Assembly: GCA_009760855.2 (NCBI GenBank)
Contig: WPIO01000046.1
Span: 2,752,501-2,816,500, forward strand
Origin: Cristatella mucedo
Taxonomy: Eukaryota > Bryozoa > Phylactolaemata > Cristatellidae
DNA length: 64,000 nt
Reading direction: 5' to 3'
Shown here in pieces: positions 62,815-64,000 of this stretch. The notes under the pieces were generated by a model that was given only the letters and a program-made list of their open reading frames with translations, did not search any database and was not told where the DNA came from. How positions within the stretch are numbered: position 1 is the stretch's first letter; the number at the start of each line of letters is the position of its first letter. The translations under genes were made by a program, and so were the position numbers.

Positions 62815-64000
62815 ATAGTAATAATAATAATACATTTGATAAAGCGCACTCAGAGTACTAAGTTTATTTCTAGGCTCTTTACCCTTGCTGTAAAGGAAGC
62901 ACGATCGAATGGTTAGTGGTAGTGTCCTCAATAAGCAACATGAATAACGTGGTTAGGGGTGACATGCATAGGGTCAGCATACAAGTGTGGCTAGTGGCAG
63001 CATGCGAAGTGTCGGCATGCATAGGCACATTAAGGTCGAATCACGGGGACACGCTAAATGCTGTGATAAATGGATGTGTTTTTAGTTTCTTTTTAAATGT
63101 GGTCAAGTCAGGAGCTGTCGTGACGCAAGTTGGGAGTGAGTTCCAGTGTGGTCGTCTAATAATCACTTTGGAAAGCGACACCTAGATTTCGTGCAGATTC
63201 AACAGGAGATATGCTGGCAGAACCGATTTTGAGCGTGAGCCTTTCCAATTTCTGAATCACGCTTGGTTTCCCCACGATTAGTAAGTTGGTTTTATCATCA
63301 TTTAATTTAAGAAAGTTTGCTGCCATCCATTGGCGGATGTCATTAATCGATGCAATAAGGAAGCTGAGAGAATTCGACATGCTGGAAGAATAGGAGGGAT
63401 AAAAGCAAAGGTAAAACTGAGTGTCATATGCGTAGAAGTGAAATCCTAGATTACGCTAGGAAATCGTATCGCAAGAGGGAGAGTATTAGCCGTGAAAAGA
63501 GTGGAAACAAAAACGGAGCTCTGATGTGCCTCATACTCCAGGAGTTCCTCATATTACCTTCGCCCATTCACACCAATACTCTCCGAAATGAGATGGGACC
63601 TGAAATTCAATGCAGTGCCAGTGATGCCCAGGCAAGATGAGAGGCACTCAAGAAGGACTTGGTGATTGATAGTATCAAAAGCTGGCGAAAGATCGAGCAA
63701 AACAAGCAGAGATACTCTACCCACGTCCACATTCCTAAGTAGGTCATTTTACGCCGACCCAAGCAATGCCGACTCTGTGAAGTGATTAGCTCTAAAACCA
63801 GACAGGAACTTACTAGCAAGGTTTGAAGTTTCAATGTATGAGTTCAGCTGGTCTCCCACGACTCGTTCCTGTGCCTTTGATAGGGGCGGTAGAAGGGAGA
63901 CTGGGCGTAAGTTGCTCAAGTTCTCTTGATCTAGTGATGCTTTTTTGAATAGTGACCTGAAAGCAGCCTTTTTGAAAGGTGCTGGGACACGAGCCAAGTC
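62815..64000 (-). mobile_element. LINE-A copy running off the right edge
   Basis: Reads RPVSLLPPLSKAQERVVGDQ, SNLASKFLSGFRANHFTESA, LKLNDDKTNLLIVGKPSVIQ and the 3' end with AATAATAATA. Very close to the copy at 16545-18180. Confidence 0.88.

Overview
The window is nuclear DNA from an intron-rich invertebrate animal. The evidence is GT-AG introns, CpG-rich promoter regions, long microsatellites, CR1/L2-type LINEs and tRNA-derived SINEs. The species cannot be settled from sequence alone. I reconstructed two complete protein-coding genes exon by exon, and every splice phase closes.

Gene 1 (+ strand, coding 5558-36521, 16 coding exons, 561 codons plus stop) is sphingosine-1-phosphate lyase (SGPL1). 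It is the ER-membrane, PLP-dependent enzyme that ends sphingolipid breakdown. Gene 2 (- strand, coding 58010-37154, 13 coding exons, 370 codons plus stop) is methionine aminopeptidase 1 (METAP1), with its zinc-finger N-terminus and all metal ligands at family spacing. The two genes converge tail to tail, with 632 bases between their stop codons. CpG-rich DNA at 1-990 lies upstream of SGPL1 and may hold its promoter or a neighbour's. CpG-rich DNA at 57040-58660 covers the METAP1 start. No functional link between the two enzymes is implied by their adjacency.

The introns and flanks are full of repeats. LINE-A is a CR1/L2-like family with an (ATT)n tail; its best copy is on the - strand at 16545-21055, and more than twenty 3' fragments are scattered through the window. 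LINE-B is a second family: one copy is nested inside LINE-A, with others at 22847-23112 and 29877-30560. LINE-C is a third, at 54605-55200. There are two tRNA-derived SINE families, one of which shares the LINE-A 3' tail. A 187-bp hAT MITE at 9228-9414 closely matches the SPIN elements known for horizontal transfer. Long (GA)n, (CAG)n, (GT)n, (CA)n and (TA)n tracts, several perfect palindromes and four recent tandem duplications fill most of the rest.

Layout: 1-990 CpG island; 1000-5557 upstream repeats; 5558-36521 SGPL1; 36522-37153 convergent intergenic strip; 37154-58010 METAP1; 58011-64000 METAP1 upstream region, mostly LINE fragments.
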